Both the position numbers and the translations under genes were made by a program. Positions 24,601 to 34,820 of a stretch of 64,000 bases of DNA are shown piece by piece. The stretch lies in NCBI RefSeq assembly GCF_028389875.1, contig NC_084666.1, positions 32,086,308-32,150,307 on the forward strand, in the 5' to 3' direction. The stretch comes from Rhea pennata. Taxonomy: Eukaryota; Chordata; Aves; Rheiformes; Rheidae. The stretch's first letter is position 1. Every line of letters begins with the position of its first letter. A model generated the notes under the pieces. The model saw nothing but the letters and a program-made list of their open reading frames with translations, did not search any database and was not told the origin of the DNA.

Positions 24601-24812
24601 AGCACATACTATACTGTAACTACTAGCTATTCATCACTTAAACTCATTTTTTTGTATTTTCATGATACTGTTGTCTTTTGCTTACCTTTGGCTGCCTTCA
24701 CATGTTGTTTGCATCTGCGCACTCTCCGTCTTCTGCTCCACAGGGCTACAAACCTATACAGAGGTATACTACTTTCAAATCCTGCGTGAGGAAGGAACTC
24801 TATAGCAGATAA
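611..24812 (+). CDS. MICU3: MICU3, mitochondrial calcium uptake protein 3 (3' part, 10 exons)
   Basis: Join of 611-658, 1747-1829, 4669-4740, 6065-6103, 8486-8581, 13827-13927, 15020-15191, 20401-20509, 21534-21691 and 24744-24812. This gives 314 residues and a stop, roughly the last 60% of a protein of about 530 residues in human. MICU proteins sit in the mitochondrial intermembrane space, bind Ca2+ by EF-hands and gate the MCU uniporter; MICU3 pairs with MICU1 and enhances uptake, mainly in nerve and muscle (established knowledge). Two canonical EF-hand loops are visible, DTDGNEMVDKKE and DVDRDDQLSYKE. Every junction is GT/AG and the phases agree. The call is MICU3 rather than MICU2 because of the segments LQEIFRKKNEKRE, RLQLYGYH and SYWDTLRR and the ending FKSCVRKELYSR; MICU2 differs at all of these. 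The downstream neighbour ZDHHC2 supports the call. The 5' exons with the transit peptide lie outside the window. Confidence 0.95.
659..1746 (+). other. MICU3: MICU3 intron
   Basis: AT-rich intron of 1.1 kb. A run of T (about 18) sits directly before the ttgcag acceptor and serves as its polypyrimidine tract. Nothing else was recognised. Confidence 0.85.
1747..1829 (+). CDS. MICU3: MICU3 exon, EF-hand 1
   Basis: Encodes PHAGFRIAFNMFDTDGNEMV and then DKKEFLV. The 12-residue loop DTDGNEMVDKKE has Asp, Asp, Asn and the final Glu at positions 1, 3, 5 and 12, as expected for Ca2+ binding. Donor gtatgt. The exon ends on a codon boundary. Confidence 0.96.
1830..4668 (+). other. MICU3: MICU3 intron
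   Basis: Intron of 2.8 kb, AT-rich, with a short A run near 3185. The open frames inside (for example 2664-3077) have low-complexity Phe/Leu/Ser-rich translations typical of pyrimidine-rich intron sequence. No gene was recognised. Confidence 0.8.
4669..4740 (+). CDS. MICU3: MICU3 exon, basic/acidic linker
   Basis: 72 bases, 24 codons, phase 0 on both sides. Encodes LQEIFRKKNEKRERKGDEEK and then RAML, a charged helix after EF-hand 1 that differs clearly from MICU2. Acceptor ttttgcag, donor gtaagt. Confidence 0.94.
4741..6064 (+). other. MICU3: MICU3 intron
   Basis: Intron of 1.3 kb, very AT-rich near 4800-4970. It ends in a TGC-containing tract (tttttgctgtatgtcag) just before the 39-base exon. 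No other feature was seen. Confidence 0.8.
6065..6103 (+). CDS. MICU3: MICU3 microexon of 39 bases
   Basis: Encodes RLQLYGYHTSTNS, matching the RLQLYGYH segment remembered for human MICU3. Acceptor tgtcag, donor gtatgt. It is phase 0 on both sides, so skipping it would remove 13 residues without a frame change. Confidence 0.92.
6104..8485 (+). other. MICU3: MICU3 intron
   Basis: Intron of 2.4 kb. Contains a 27-base A tract at 6512-6538 and another A run near 7961-7976. No coding content was recognised. Confidence 0.8.
6512..6538 (+). repeat. poly(A) tract of 27 bases
   Basis: Uninterrupted run of A in a MICU3 intron. No recognisable retroelement body lies immediately upstream, so it is treated as a simple repeat. 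Confidence 0.9.
8486..8581 (+). CDS. MICU3: MICU3 exon, SYWDTLRR segment
   Basis: 96 bases, 32 codons, phase 0 on both sides. Encodes VLKTEGEDLVPRSYWDTLRR and then STSQALFSDLAE, close to the human MICU3 segment. Acceptor ctgcag. The donor gtataa is weaker than average. Confidence 0.94.
8582..13826 (+). other. MICU3: MICU3 intron
   Basis: Intron of 5.2 kb. A faint resemblance to ancient MIR-type SINE core sequence (gagaaattgagatgcag) appears near 11000-11060, but it is too eroded to call. Open frames inside, such as 10376-10792, match no known family. Confidence 0.75.
13827..13927 (+). CDS. MICU3: MICU3 exon, HFFGKKGKAELNFDDFYR segment
   Basis: 101 bases. Encodes RADDITSSLSDTTLLVHFFG and then KKGKAELNFDDFY plus two bases of an Arg codon. 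It corresponds to the degenerate EF-hand-like region of the MICU family, in which the Ca2+ ligands are not kept. Acceptor atttaag, donor gtgagt. Confidence 0.95.
13928..15019 (+). other. MICU3: MICU3 intron
   Basis: AT-rich intron of 1.1 kb with nothing recognised in it. Confidence 0.85.
15020..15191 (+). CDS. MICU3: MICU3 exon, FMDNLQTEVLEIEF segment
   Basis: 172 bases. Completes the split Arg codon, then encodes FMDNLQTEVLEIEFLSYSNG and continues to RCRIPEEK (57 residues). It is among the best conserved parts of MICU2/3. Acceptor ctttag; the donor gtagtt is weak because it lacks the usual A/G at +3/+4. The length is not a multiple of three, so skipping would break the frame. Confidence 0.96.
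15192..20400 (+). other. MICU3: MICU3 intron
   Basis: Intron of 5.2 kb. It holds an old interspersed repeat at about 18710-19130, described separately. The rest is AT-rich and unremarkable. Confidence 0.75.
18710..19130 (+). repeat. Ancient interspersed repeat, sauropsid type, family not named
   Basis: The stretch with cacaaacatgggccaaaatg, then cagtcccaaagagtctgcag, and later gagaaagcacgaagatgg and gtgatggagactgg follows a diverged repeat that I recall as common in turtle, crocodile and bird genomes. That repeat typically reads 'ccccaaagagcttacaatctaa' and 'gagaaggcacgaaggtgcttg'. Identity is from memory and the borders are approximate. Confidence 0.4.
20401..20509 (+). CDS. MICU3: MICU3 exon, ITFDEFRSFFQFLNNLEDF segment
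   Basis: 109 bases, phase 0 in and phase 1 out. Encodes GITFDEFRSFFQFLNNLEDF and then TIAMQMYNFASRSIGQ. Acceptor ttcatcag, donor gtaagg. The residue order matches MICU3 closely. Confidence 0.96.
20510..21533 (+). other. MICU3: MICU3 intron
   Basis: Intron of 1.0 kb, mostly occupied by an old CR1/L3-like LINE relic at about 20770-21160. Confidence 0.8.
20770..21160 (+). mobile_element. Ancient CR1/L3-like LINE 3' relic
   Basis: The text contains aatctttggaacttgctgct, then ggggattagacaaactttta, and ends with ttggtctgacacagtacact. These follow the order of the L3/CR1 LINE 3' end as I remember it (a 'tggaactcctt' block, 'gattagacaaatt', then 'ggtctgaccca'). It is heavily diverged with no open frame. 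Borders are approximate. Confidence 0.5.
21534..21691 (+). CDS. MICU3: MICU3 exon, EF-hand 2
   Basis: 158 bases. Encodes DEFKRAVYVATGLKLSPHLV, then NTVFKIFDVDRDDQLSYKEF and IGIMKDRLNRGFR. The loop DVDRDDQLSYKE has the canonical ligands. Acceptor tatgtag, donor gtaagg, phase 0 out. This donor can serve both candidate last exons (24744 and 30304). Confidence 0.97.
21692..24743 (+). other. MICU3: MICU3 intron
   Basis: Intron of 3.1 kb with a 17-base C tract at 22004-22020. The rest is AT-rich, with no gene content seen. Confidence 0.8.
22004..22020 (+). repeat. poly(C) tract of 17 bases
   Basis: Uninterrupted run of C followed by a C/T-rich stretch, in the intron after the EF-hand 2 exon. It is a simple repeat and a likely site of sequencing length error. 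Confidence 0.9.
24744..24812 (+). CDS. MICU3: MICU3 usual terminal coding exon
   Basis: Encodes GYKPIQRYTTFKSCVRKELY, then SR and TAA (24810-24812). It corresponds to the GYKTVQKY...ELHSR ending remembered for human MICU3. Acceptor gctccacag. The tail is short: it stops about 10 residues after the Ser-Cys-Val, so it lacks the longer C-terminal helix seen in MICU2. Confidence 0.93.
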   Translation, partial: GYKPIQRYTTFKSCVRKELYSR

Positions 24813-27800
24813 ATTACGGTATGTGTTAGCTGCTCAGAGTGTGCTGGCATGCTTGCAGGAGTGGCTGAATGTTAAACCATCATTGCTTTGTTTCCCATTT
24901 CAAAATTCAGGAAGAGATTATCTGATTGTAACCAATGTAGCAGCTCAAAATGTCATGTTGTGTTTTTGACTGAAGTAATAGAATTTTATTCTGGAGTTGG
25001 CAATAAGTCAGTCACGCTGTCAGTGTTGTGTAAGCCAGTTGCTATTTTGTGCTATGTTTGGAACAGGGAGAAGTATTATTTCATAGTTTCTGTTGCTGTT
25101 TTCTGTCCATCTGTTCTGTGACCATTTTTCAATAATACCTGAGTTACCTATGGCTAATAAGTATTTATCAATCAAGATTGCAACTTTGATTTAAACATAA
25201 TGTGTTTTTGGCACTATTAATGCTACACCAGCAATTCTCAATAATAGGTACCTGTGGCCACATGTGACCACCATGGCCATTCTTGTATAGTCATCACATG
25301 AATATTCATTCTTACGATTAAACTGCATTGTAAGAACTGCAGTGTGAATATTCTGTAGCCTATCGTGAAACTCTTTGTCACACTTTGGCCTCAGCAGAAA
25401 CATGTCAGTAAATGTTTAGAACATAAAACTCTTCATATGTGAAGTAAGAGTTTACTTCTTTGCAATTTAGTGCTGGCACTTTTTTTTCCTGTTCATTTTT
25501 ATAGACTTTGTGGTAGTTACTCCAAAGATTGTTAACAGCTAATGTAGGTTCCAGATTCTTCACCTCTTTAGTGGGGAGAAAGAAGATGTCTGTTATGACA
25601 AACTAGTCCTGCAGCAATTCTGATCTGGTGTGGGGAGACTCAGTGTATTAATCTCATGTGCTGCCAAGCCATTAGGGTTTGGCTACAGTTTCCCCACTGT
25701 TTTTAGTTCTGGAACACTGTGGCACAATATTAAACTCTGATTCCCTCTGTAATAACCATCTTTGGATGCCTCCATACATCCTAAAATTGGCACCTGATTT
25801 TCTAAATCCCTCCCCATTTCTTGCAGAGTCCTCTCCGACCACTTGCAGGCCAGTGAGCTTTCTGAGGCTCTGACTGAGATGTTCTGAAACAGCATGGCAG
25901 GGAAGCAAGGAACCCATAGCAGAATTTTTAGGGGTCTTGTTTACCTGAGGTGATGTCTGCTTCCAGCACAGTGGGAAAATCTAAGTCATTCAGGATGAGT
26001 GAGAGGTGAGGCCCATTTCTTCAGATTACACCATTACTCAGACTGGTTGCCATCAAGCTCACCAGTCCCGCTAATGGTTTTCTTTTGTAGACCCCGGTGC
26101 AAGAGAAGGAAGGGAGAGGGGATATACCTCAACTACTGGCTCACTCCCATGGCAAAGCATGTTCTTTGTCCCGACCTATGCTCTTTGGGACTCTTCATGT
26201 CATTTTTTTCAAAAAAGTGTCACATCATGACCAGGCTGGTTCTGTGAAATCCAGTATAAAGAACTGTTTGGGGAATGTCCAGAGTTATACAGCTCAAGCA
26301 TCCAATATTTTACTCAAGAAGAGAGGACAGGAGATCTGCTTGATGTGTGTGCAGTCTCTTGTGTTACATGTAGACTTAGCATCAGTAGGACTTTTTCTAT
26401 ATTATTTTGGTTAACTATTAGCTAAGCATTAATCCCATTTATACTTCCTCTTTATGAGTATAAATGCAAATACTGAAGCGTTGTATTAATACACAAGGAA
26501 TAGAATCTTTACAGACAAAGTATCTAGTTTCTTCACCTTGCTAACGTGAAATGTAAGTAACTAATGAAATAGTTAAAACAACATTTTAGTAATCCAACAT
26601 GCCAGTTACATAAGAGTAAATTCATTGTTTAAAATTAATTTCATGTAACTTCATCTCTCTGAAACTCACGCTTTTGACTCTTTCTTGCTTCTTTCACAAG
26701 GTCTTTTTAAAAACATTATTTTAGGAGTACTTTCTCTTCTTTAGCCCCACTGATTCTGCCACACCTGACATTGTTACATGTCAAGTATTATATAAACTGT
26801 AAACTCCTCAAGATAGGGAATAGCTCTCATAAGAAACTGATAAAATGTTGTACAGTCATGATGCTTTCCTAATAATTTCAGTAGAGAGCCTGTGACCAAC
26901 AGGAACAAAATACAATGACACAAAAGAATCCAATATCTAATCATCAAGCCTATTAAAATTAGCTTAGTAACAAATGGAGAGACTGTGGTAAAAGCATTAA
27001 GTTTAAGTGTCTAGACAGCTTTATGGATGTTTGAATTCAGGCTGTAAGTTAATTCATTCATCCATTGAGATGGAGTAACCTGAAAAAGCCAATATACCGT
27101 GGAGATTTATAAAGGGAGATTTTATTAATTTTATATAAAGTCATTCTCAAGAAAATTCTTTAAAGATGAATAACTACGTCTACACTACACACTGTGGGAC
27201 AGTATGGAGAAACCAGATTTGTTCTCAGTGCACTAACTGGGTTACCAGCAACCTCACTGCAATAGCATATAGTTTGAAGATGGTTAATTTAACCTGCTCC
27301 TTTTCCCACAGGGAGCTCTCAGATGCTATGATTAAGACAGCTCTACAGAAGCAAGCTTAGGTACCAGAAGCAATATTGGATTTCTGTTCCCTGTGCACTG
27401 AAGAATGCAGTGTAAATCTCAGATGTATAAAATACCCTCTTCTCTAGCAGCATATTAGTCAGCTACTGCTCTTCACTTGAGCATTTGCTCCGTGTTTCTT
27501 GTAATGAGTTCACTGACGTATCCCATTGTTAGCTATTCTGAGTTCTTTTTATAAAATGTTATATAATTTACAATATCTATGTGTATCTGTTGTATTTCTT
27601 AAAGCTTGTTGTAAATGTCAGTTAATAGAAATTGAACTTCAGCCCAAACATACCAGAAATGATTTGGAGTTAGTTACTGTGGAGGAAAATAGAACTAATT
27701 CTGTCTTTGTCATGTAGTGGGGAATAAAAATGAATTTACATAATTCTGAAACTAATTATTTTGTAGTTTATTTTTTAAATAGAAAAGAGCATAAAGGCTG

Positions 27801-30303
27801 AGTCATTAGAGGGTTGAAATTGAGCATGTATTTCCATTGATTAGTTAAATTTCAGTCTGATTTACAAAGAAACACATAACTGTATGTGAAATTAAAAATA
27901 TCTGCTGCAAGTACATCCCAAAGTTAGATGCAATATCGTAACATTTTTAATTTGTTCCAAATAGAAATGTAAAGTTCATCATTTATGCTTTCATATAACT
28001 TGTGTGGTAAACCTAGATCTCTTATGAAAGATACTATGATATTTGGCATGCTTATCACCTTTGAATCTACTCTGAAATGAGATGAACAGCTTCTGCTGTC
28101 CATTACATATCTCTAAATTGCACTCATGACATTTGCTTCAAAGCATATTGTCATAGCCACATAATAAAAAATGAAAATCTGTCCTTGAGGAACAGCCATA
28201 CTAACTGTGCAGTCTAAACAGCTGACAGCATTCCTGGAGAGCTTCTCTTTCTCTGCAGTTCTTATTGCAAGGCAGAGCACTTGCCTTGGTGTCGGTAGGA
28301 GTTCTTTGCGTGTGCTGTGAGGAGAACAGAAATAATACTGTAGTAGAGAACTGCCACACAGAGCTGACAGGAGAATTCTGCTTTGAATATTTTATGGATG
28401 GGTTATCTAAGAAGTTTCTAACCAAGCCCCCTCAGTGGTAATTTCAGAAAAAGGAAGCTAGAGGCCAACTTTAATAGGTATTCAAGCCCATTTGAAAGTT
28501 CTATTCACTAACTTACTGGTACTTACTCAGTAACTGTAATATATATTAAGACTGTAATTCCAGTTTTGTTGACTTCTAAAATATTGAAATTAAATATCAT
28601 ACGTCAGAGTTGTAAATCAAGTTATTAAGAGGTATATCCCACTAATTTCTTGAAAAACTTAAGATTTTTGCATTAACTGTTTTCTACATTCTCTGAGTTT
28701 TGTCGGTTATCTGTATTTCTGACTAAGGATTTTAGGAAGTAAGAGTTAATAGCTTAAAACAATGTTTTGGGACTGATGGGGGAGGAAATTTTGTTTTGAG
28801 AAACACGTGAAAGACTTGCATGAATCATTTCTAGTCATGTTTCAACAGCAAATTGCTATCTCCCATAAATATCTTTTCAGTCAGATGAGATTAAAATTTG
28901 TCATATAGCTAATAATTTGAAGGCTTTTAATTTCTCTGCTTTCCTAATATACAACAATTGAATATATCCATCATAAGAGAGCTTTTAAAAAGCAGCCAGT
29001 TGAAGACTGCTGCATATCCCTTCTCTGAAGCAGATAAAGTGAGTAGCATATGATAACCTTACCTTACTGTTTCTACAGAAGCAACTAGAAATCGCGAGAT
29101 TTGGTCTTCTAAAACTGACTAGCATCTTAAAAATGTATCTGCAGTGGGAGGAAAATCTTCTAGAAAAATGCAAAACATCAGAGAGTATGAGGACAAAATG
29201 TTCTATTAAATTTGGTACACTGAGAGTATGTACAACAACAATACATACATTAGAAGTAAGCTGATGAGTGGTTAATGTAGTTCAGCATTTCTTTTAATAC
29301 TCTGTTATTCATGAACATTATATAAATCTGTTTCATAAAATAAAAACATGCATATCTTAAAATACTGATTAATCAGCTGAATATGCTTTTGTTAAATGAT
29401 GCAACGCATTTTGCAATTAATGCATTTTTAGTAAGATTGACCATGAATCTCAACTAAATAATGTATTCACATAAGTATTGTTTCCAGTCTTTCTCCTGAA
29501 CACTGTACCACTTGCTTCCAGATACTGGACTTCACTTCTAAGTTGGATTACAATTTAAAATTACTTTTTAACCCTTCTGATTTATCTATGGCAATTACAG
29601 TTCCTGTTCCTCCCTTAACTGTTTTCCCCAACTACTGTAACATTTAGTCCCTCACCATCTTTAATGTATTTACCATCAAAATACACTTGTGAAGTTAGGA
29701 AGAGTGGAAGAAATAAGATGATCTAGTGAGTCCGCAGGTGGTGAATCTTCCAGGCCAGTCACTGGCCATATTCCTCCCCACTCAGTGGACACTTGTGAAC
29801 ATCACTGAACTAAAATGCAATTTAGGATTGAGATACCATAGTATAAAGAAGCTTTCTTGTCATCTGCCTGTATTATAACTAGCTTTAGCTAATGCCAATA
29901 ATGCCTCAGCTTCATGTATGTCAAGAATTTCTTAAGCTTTTAATTATGCTAGAGGTGAACTTCTTAGTACAATGTGAACATAAAAGAGTAAGAAACAAAG
30001 GATACAGACAGCAGTACATATCTGAATAGAGAGGATATACTTCCTTGTAGTTATTAATATAAATAGCAATTTCTAGAATGATCACTGTACTTTGTGAAGT
30101 GAGGATGCATTTTGAAAACTTACCTGCTCATACATTTATAATCCTGATCTTACAGAAGTAGTTCTGAGACATGGAAGTATTTGATTTTTCATAATTAAAC
30201 ATTAAACCGTCTATCCAGTTTAAATGAATTTGAGTAAAATTTAATGCTGTGTTAAGGAATTTAGCGAATATCTTCCAATGGTGTGTTTGTTCACTTTTCA
30301 CAG
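24813..30303 (+). other. MICU3 3' UTR candidate and downstream sequence
   Basis: This lies after the usual MICU3 stop and before the alternative last exon. Candidate cleavage signals are ATTAAA at 25729-25734 and AATAAA at 27723-27728 and 28163-28168; none can be chosen from sequence alone. AT-rich, homeodomain-type (TAAT) motifs cluster at about 29340-29480. Short open frames near 25.7-26.4 kb overlap on both strands and match nothing known. Confidence 0.5.
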
Positions 30304-30414
30304 GAGACCCCAAAATACGGTTGGAATGATTATTATTCTTGTGTGATGACTGTAACCAGTGAACATCTCAGAGATCTGTGGAAGCAATTTCGGAGACGTG
30401 ATATGCTGAGATAA
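30304..30414 (+). CDS. MICU3: Candidate alternative last exon of MICU3, MICU2-like tail
   Basis: Follows a good tract and acceptor (gttcacttttcacag) and opens in phase 0, so it can join the donor at 21691 directly. It encodes 36 residues, starting ETPKYGWNDYYSCV and ending in LRDLWKQFRRRDMLR, then TAA (30412-30414). Human MICU2, from memory, ends with CVKKESIKGVKEVWKQ plus a few residues. The Cys-Val and Trp-Lys-Gln fall at the same spacing here, with conservative V/L, K/R and E/D matches between. This suggests a genuine C-terminal helix exon used instead of 24744-24812. It could also be a decayed duplicate. Transcript evidence is not visible from sequence. Confidence 0.6.
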   Translation, partial: ETPKYGWNDYYSCVMTVTSEHLRDLWKQFRRRDMLR

Positions 30415-33133
30415 AGAAAGAATGACTGTGGGCACTGGTTCTAGCTATTTATTCCTATATACATTGAATGAAGAACAAACTAACCCTGGGTGAATCGTGA
30501 ATCTTCCAGCTGCAGTAGATAACACAGGATTTTTTTTTCCACTTAATACAGTGATCACAACTATTTATCAGTATTATTTTATGTAAGCAATGAAATAACT
30601 ATCATCTGATTGGCAGAAGTTTTCGTTAAGAACATTTTGAACGGGTTTTACATTATTTTACAATGTGTTTGTCATTTAAAAGAAAGTAAGTGTTACACCT
30701 GGGTAAGCACACCTTTTGACAATGAAGAGAAACTGTTTGTATCAGCTTAGAGTATGAATCTGCTTTCAGAAGAGCACTATTAACAGTTTGCAATGCTAAA
30801 TTGGGAATGAGAAAACATTATGTAGCATAACAGTTATATACAAGGTGAATGTATAAATGAAGCTCTTAGAAGCTAACAAAGCTGTTATAATATTTTACCT
30901 TTTTAAAAAATAATGTGAATGCTAGGTATTTACCTAAAAAAAAAAAAAGGTACTGTATGGACTATAATGTTCAAATTCTGTGAGTCTTACTATTATGTTT
31001 GTTATCTTTGAAAAGTATTAATTTTAAGATATTTTATGAGCAATATGTTGAGGAGGAGGTGTCAAAATATTCTAATTCATGTTAGGTAATGCACAACTAT
31101 GGAGTATTTATCATAAACTTTATTTCCATACATATAAATTCACTGATATATTTCCAGTAGAGTATAACTTTGTGTTTCTTGTGAATAGTGCACTTTTATA
31201 TGAGGTAAGACATGGCACTGTGAAAAAATTATAGTTGTCTGATTTGCTACTCTGCAATGCAGTTTCTATTAGTAATATTCTTGTGTTTGTGTCAAAAAAG
31301 CAAAGCAAAATATGAGTGCATGCAGTAGTACAGAGCAACACTCGCTAAATAATATTATTTGAATATTAGGACTCAAATGTTAACCTTACTAAGGTTTTGG
31401 ACACTACAAATAATCAGTGGCCACCATGATCTTTCATGCCATGGGGGTTTCAGTATTATTGAAACTACCCTAAAGGCACTCCGTTGCGTTTGTTTCTCGT
31501 ATTTTCTAAAATTTTTCTTCTCGATTCAGCAGCAGCCTTTTTTCACTCCTTTTCAGGATGGATCATGTAATGTGAATGAAACCCAAACAAATGTGAATAC
31601 ATAGTTTTTGTACCATTCTTGAAAAGGTTCACTGGACATTAAATTATCCTGTATCTGTTCAGGAACAATCTATGCATTGAAAGACTTCTAGCTGACTACA
31701 CAGTAAAATTAATATCAATAAATTAGTGTTATTAGAAAGGTAAGTATTTGGTATAGTCATACAACTCAAATATAACCAAACTATTAGATTCAAATTAATG
31801 GTTTTTAAAATTTTTATTGAAAACTTATGAAAAATATAGTTAGTGCATATGTTGCTCAAATACCATTTTCATTATATATTAATAGAAAAAGATGTGTAGC
31901 ATCTGTTCAAGTACACTTAGGTTCAGAAATGCTTAATTTATAAGATTTCTCTCTTTAAAAATAAAATGGATAAAGAAAGCTGTTCTTTAAGAAATTCCAC
32001 CCTGTGAATTTTAGAAAAAAATCATGCCATTTAGAGTATCTTTTTAGTTGTGGTTTTAATCTACAAAGAAGCCAATTCAGAAAACTTTTGAAGGATTTCA
32101 TTTTGAAGGCTTTAATTAATATTTCATGATAAATACTTACCAAGTTTCTAGCTTGGCCTCCTCAAATTACTGACAACAAGGAAAATCAGAAATCTGGGAT
32201 AAAGGTTCTTGAATTGACACAATAGTATATGGATAAGCTGTGATCCCTGTGTGATCAGTTAGGGAATCAATTGGTATTCAGTGTATTATGGTTCCCAGAA
32301 TGGTGTCTCTGCTTCTTACCAGTGTACTCAAAACTGACTTGTGGTACTTTAGTAACAAAAGACGAAGAATGGGAAGGAAGGATAGAGGTTACCAAAGGGG
32401 CTCCCGTACTTCCTCTTCAGTCACTACTGCCTGCTCACAGTGATGCCTCCCCTTGGAGGAAGAAGAAGCACCATCACAATTTTGCTGCTCCACTACCCTG
32501 GGCAACAGTGCACTTTGCTTTATGACTGGCTTGAGACAATTGTAACATTTTTCTATATATTTCCTGTAGTCACTTAATATAAAATAGAATGTGAAAGTGT
32601 CAGATTAGCTTTTACAAGTATTTTTCTCTTGTTTATAATAATTTATGTAATATAGGGTATGAAATTATGGATATCATATTCCTGTTTATTTCAAAATAAA
32701 TATTTAAAACTAATTTTCTTTGCAGTGTTAATTATTCAAATTTGTCATAAAATATTTTTTTGCAAAATATGGATATAAAAGTGCTTTGAATGGGTATATC
32801 GCCATGACAAAAAAAAATACTTTTTTGCTCTTTTCTTTAGATAACTACACTGTCCTGCCACCAAATTCTGTACAAAAGAGCTGAAAGTACAAGGACAGAC
32901 AGGTGAAAACAAAGCAGGCTAATGAGATGTGCCATCTGTTGTAGAGGCACCCCTCGGGGAGGCAGCAGTCAGGGTATTGGATAAAAGCTTATTCAAAATC
33001 TCCCACATTTTTGGCAGCAAGAACTGTGTATGCTGCCACTAAGTTATGTGAAAGTGCAAATGAAGGCTTTGTTTTTGTAGAACCAACTCTTGTTGCAGAG
33101 TTTTCTACAAAGTTTTTCTTTTTTGGAACCAAC

Positions 33134-33138
<5 letters not shown>

Positions 33139-33183
<45 letters not shown>

Positions 33184-33187
33184 TATA
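33139..33187 (+). repeat. (TA)n microsatellite
   Basis: About 19 perfect TA units followed by a slip (aatata) and a few more units. It is a simple repeat and probably polymorphic. Confidence 0.95.
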
Positions 33188-34599
33188 GTGAATTCTTAGG
33201 AACTATCTCTTGATGCCCAGACCAGCCGTAAATTGTGTTAAAATGTTAAACCTACAGCTTTGGGTAGCTTTGTGATAATAACTTACTTTTGCCTGAGCTC
33301 TGATGACTTTCTAGTTCTCAGCAGAATATTGTTTATTGTAAGCTGCTTCTTGCTAATCTTATAATGTTTAAAATTACACTGGCAGGTTCTATCCTTGCAT
33401 ACTTTTAGAGTAAGTTAATATAAATTACTTCCACTGCAAATTCTTGTGTTTTGTAACACAGAAGAAAGTTACCAGCCTGAAGAAAAAAAAAAAAAATACT
33501 ACTTAATGGTGACTTGGATCAAATTGTTGATTTCCTTGATTTTCTGTAGTTGTTTGATCATCTCTCCTAAATTTAGACAGAAAAGAGAATACATTCAAAT
33601 GAGAGAAAAGGGTAAAGGAATTTTTCACTTTGTTTTGGTTTGCCATTGTGTAATATTCTCTAAATAATGCTCTGGATTGCTCTGTTGTTCCCCTCAGGAC
33701 ACTTTAAAAACAGTTAATGGCAAAAGAACTCCAGACGGATGTTTGGCAGAAGGAAGAGAATCAGATCAAAACCTCCACTATTCAAATAATTAATCTGAAA
33801 CAAAATAATTTAGAGAAATATCGAGTCTGAAGTCCCCTTAAAATCAAGTCAAAAGGAATAAGAATACTTTGTTTAATATATGTGGGGGCAGAATATACAG
33901 TATTTTTCCCTATATGTGAATATCCCTGGTGTAGTTTGGCATCCTGAACCTGTCAGCAGATGGTGCCCTTGGATATGCGGTATGGATTTTTTTTACACAC
34001 AAAAATGTAATTAAATACAAGAAAGCGTGCTTTAAACTTGAATGAGTAATGTTAATTTCCACCAATACCTTGCTTATAAATTATTTCCATAGAGGAACAC
34101 AGGAACTTTTCCAGCTTTTATTTCATAACAATTCACTGAAAGCAACTTTTCATTTACAACTCTCTTCTGACAGTGTTTGTAATCCAGTGTTTGTAAATAG
34201 CCACACCTGTAAGCCATGCCTTTTTAATAACCACTTTCACTGTTAAGTGGTTTCAAGTGATTTGCCTTAGGTTATAATGGAGTTCATCTAACTCATTTTA
34301 ACCCTGATTCAGAAGCCGCAACCATCACTGAACCCAAATCCAAGAGTACAGTGCTTTAAAGATAAACTTTCAGGTATGCAATTCTGTTCAGTAATACTGA
34401 GTCTCAAGTTAGAAACACAGGCTCTCCAATGAATACATGCAGAGAATTACATGAAATCCGTAAATACTATAAACTGCTAAACTAGTTAACCGGGCAGTAC
34501 TGACTATAGAGATGCCATAAGGTGGTGTTCCAGGTAGCTGGAACTGGACTACATCAGGGCTGCCACGAGCCCGCTCTGCTCTCCTACCCACCTCCCTCC

Positions 34600-34820
34600 T
34601 CTGCCTTCTATTACACTTTCTTTCACTGCCGGTAGCGCTCGCGTCACTGCGTGGTGAGATGGCTCAATTCAGAATTAACACAGCAAAATATACCCCACGC
34701 ATATATGGGTATGTGTATATACACATGCAGTTACACTGTTTTCAACTGCTCCTGGTTACGAAAGTGCTGGTGATGTCACACGACAGGGAGTTGAAATACG
34801 TTACCGGAAGCAGAGGTGAA
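34600..34820. promoter_or_regulatory. Possible regulatory element in the intergenic region
   Basis: A local cluster of CpG in otherwise CpG-poor sequence (ccggtagcgctcgcgtcact), followed by TGATGTCAC, a CRE/ATF-like site, and ACCGGAAG, an ETS-like site. Motif presence is seen; function is inferred only. Confidence 0.25.

Noticed and set aside
611..24812. Assignment to MICU2
   Set aside because: The MICU2 sequence as I recall it differs strongly after EF-hand 1 (LQKIISKQDD rather than LQEIFRKKNE) and at the C-terminus. The neighbour ZDHHC2 also points to MICU3.
25672..26414. Cluster of overlapping 60-105 codon frames on both strands
   Set aside because: Overlap on both strands with no recognisable motif. 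It is likely MICU3 3' UTR or old repeat sequence that happens to lack stops.
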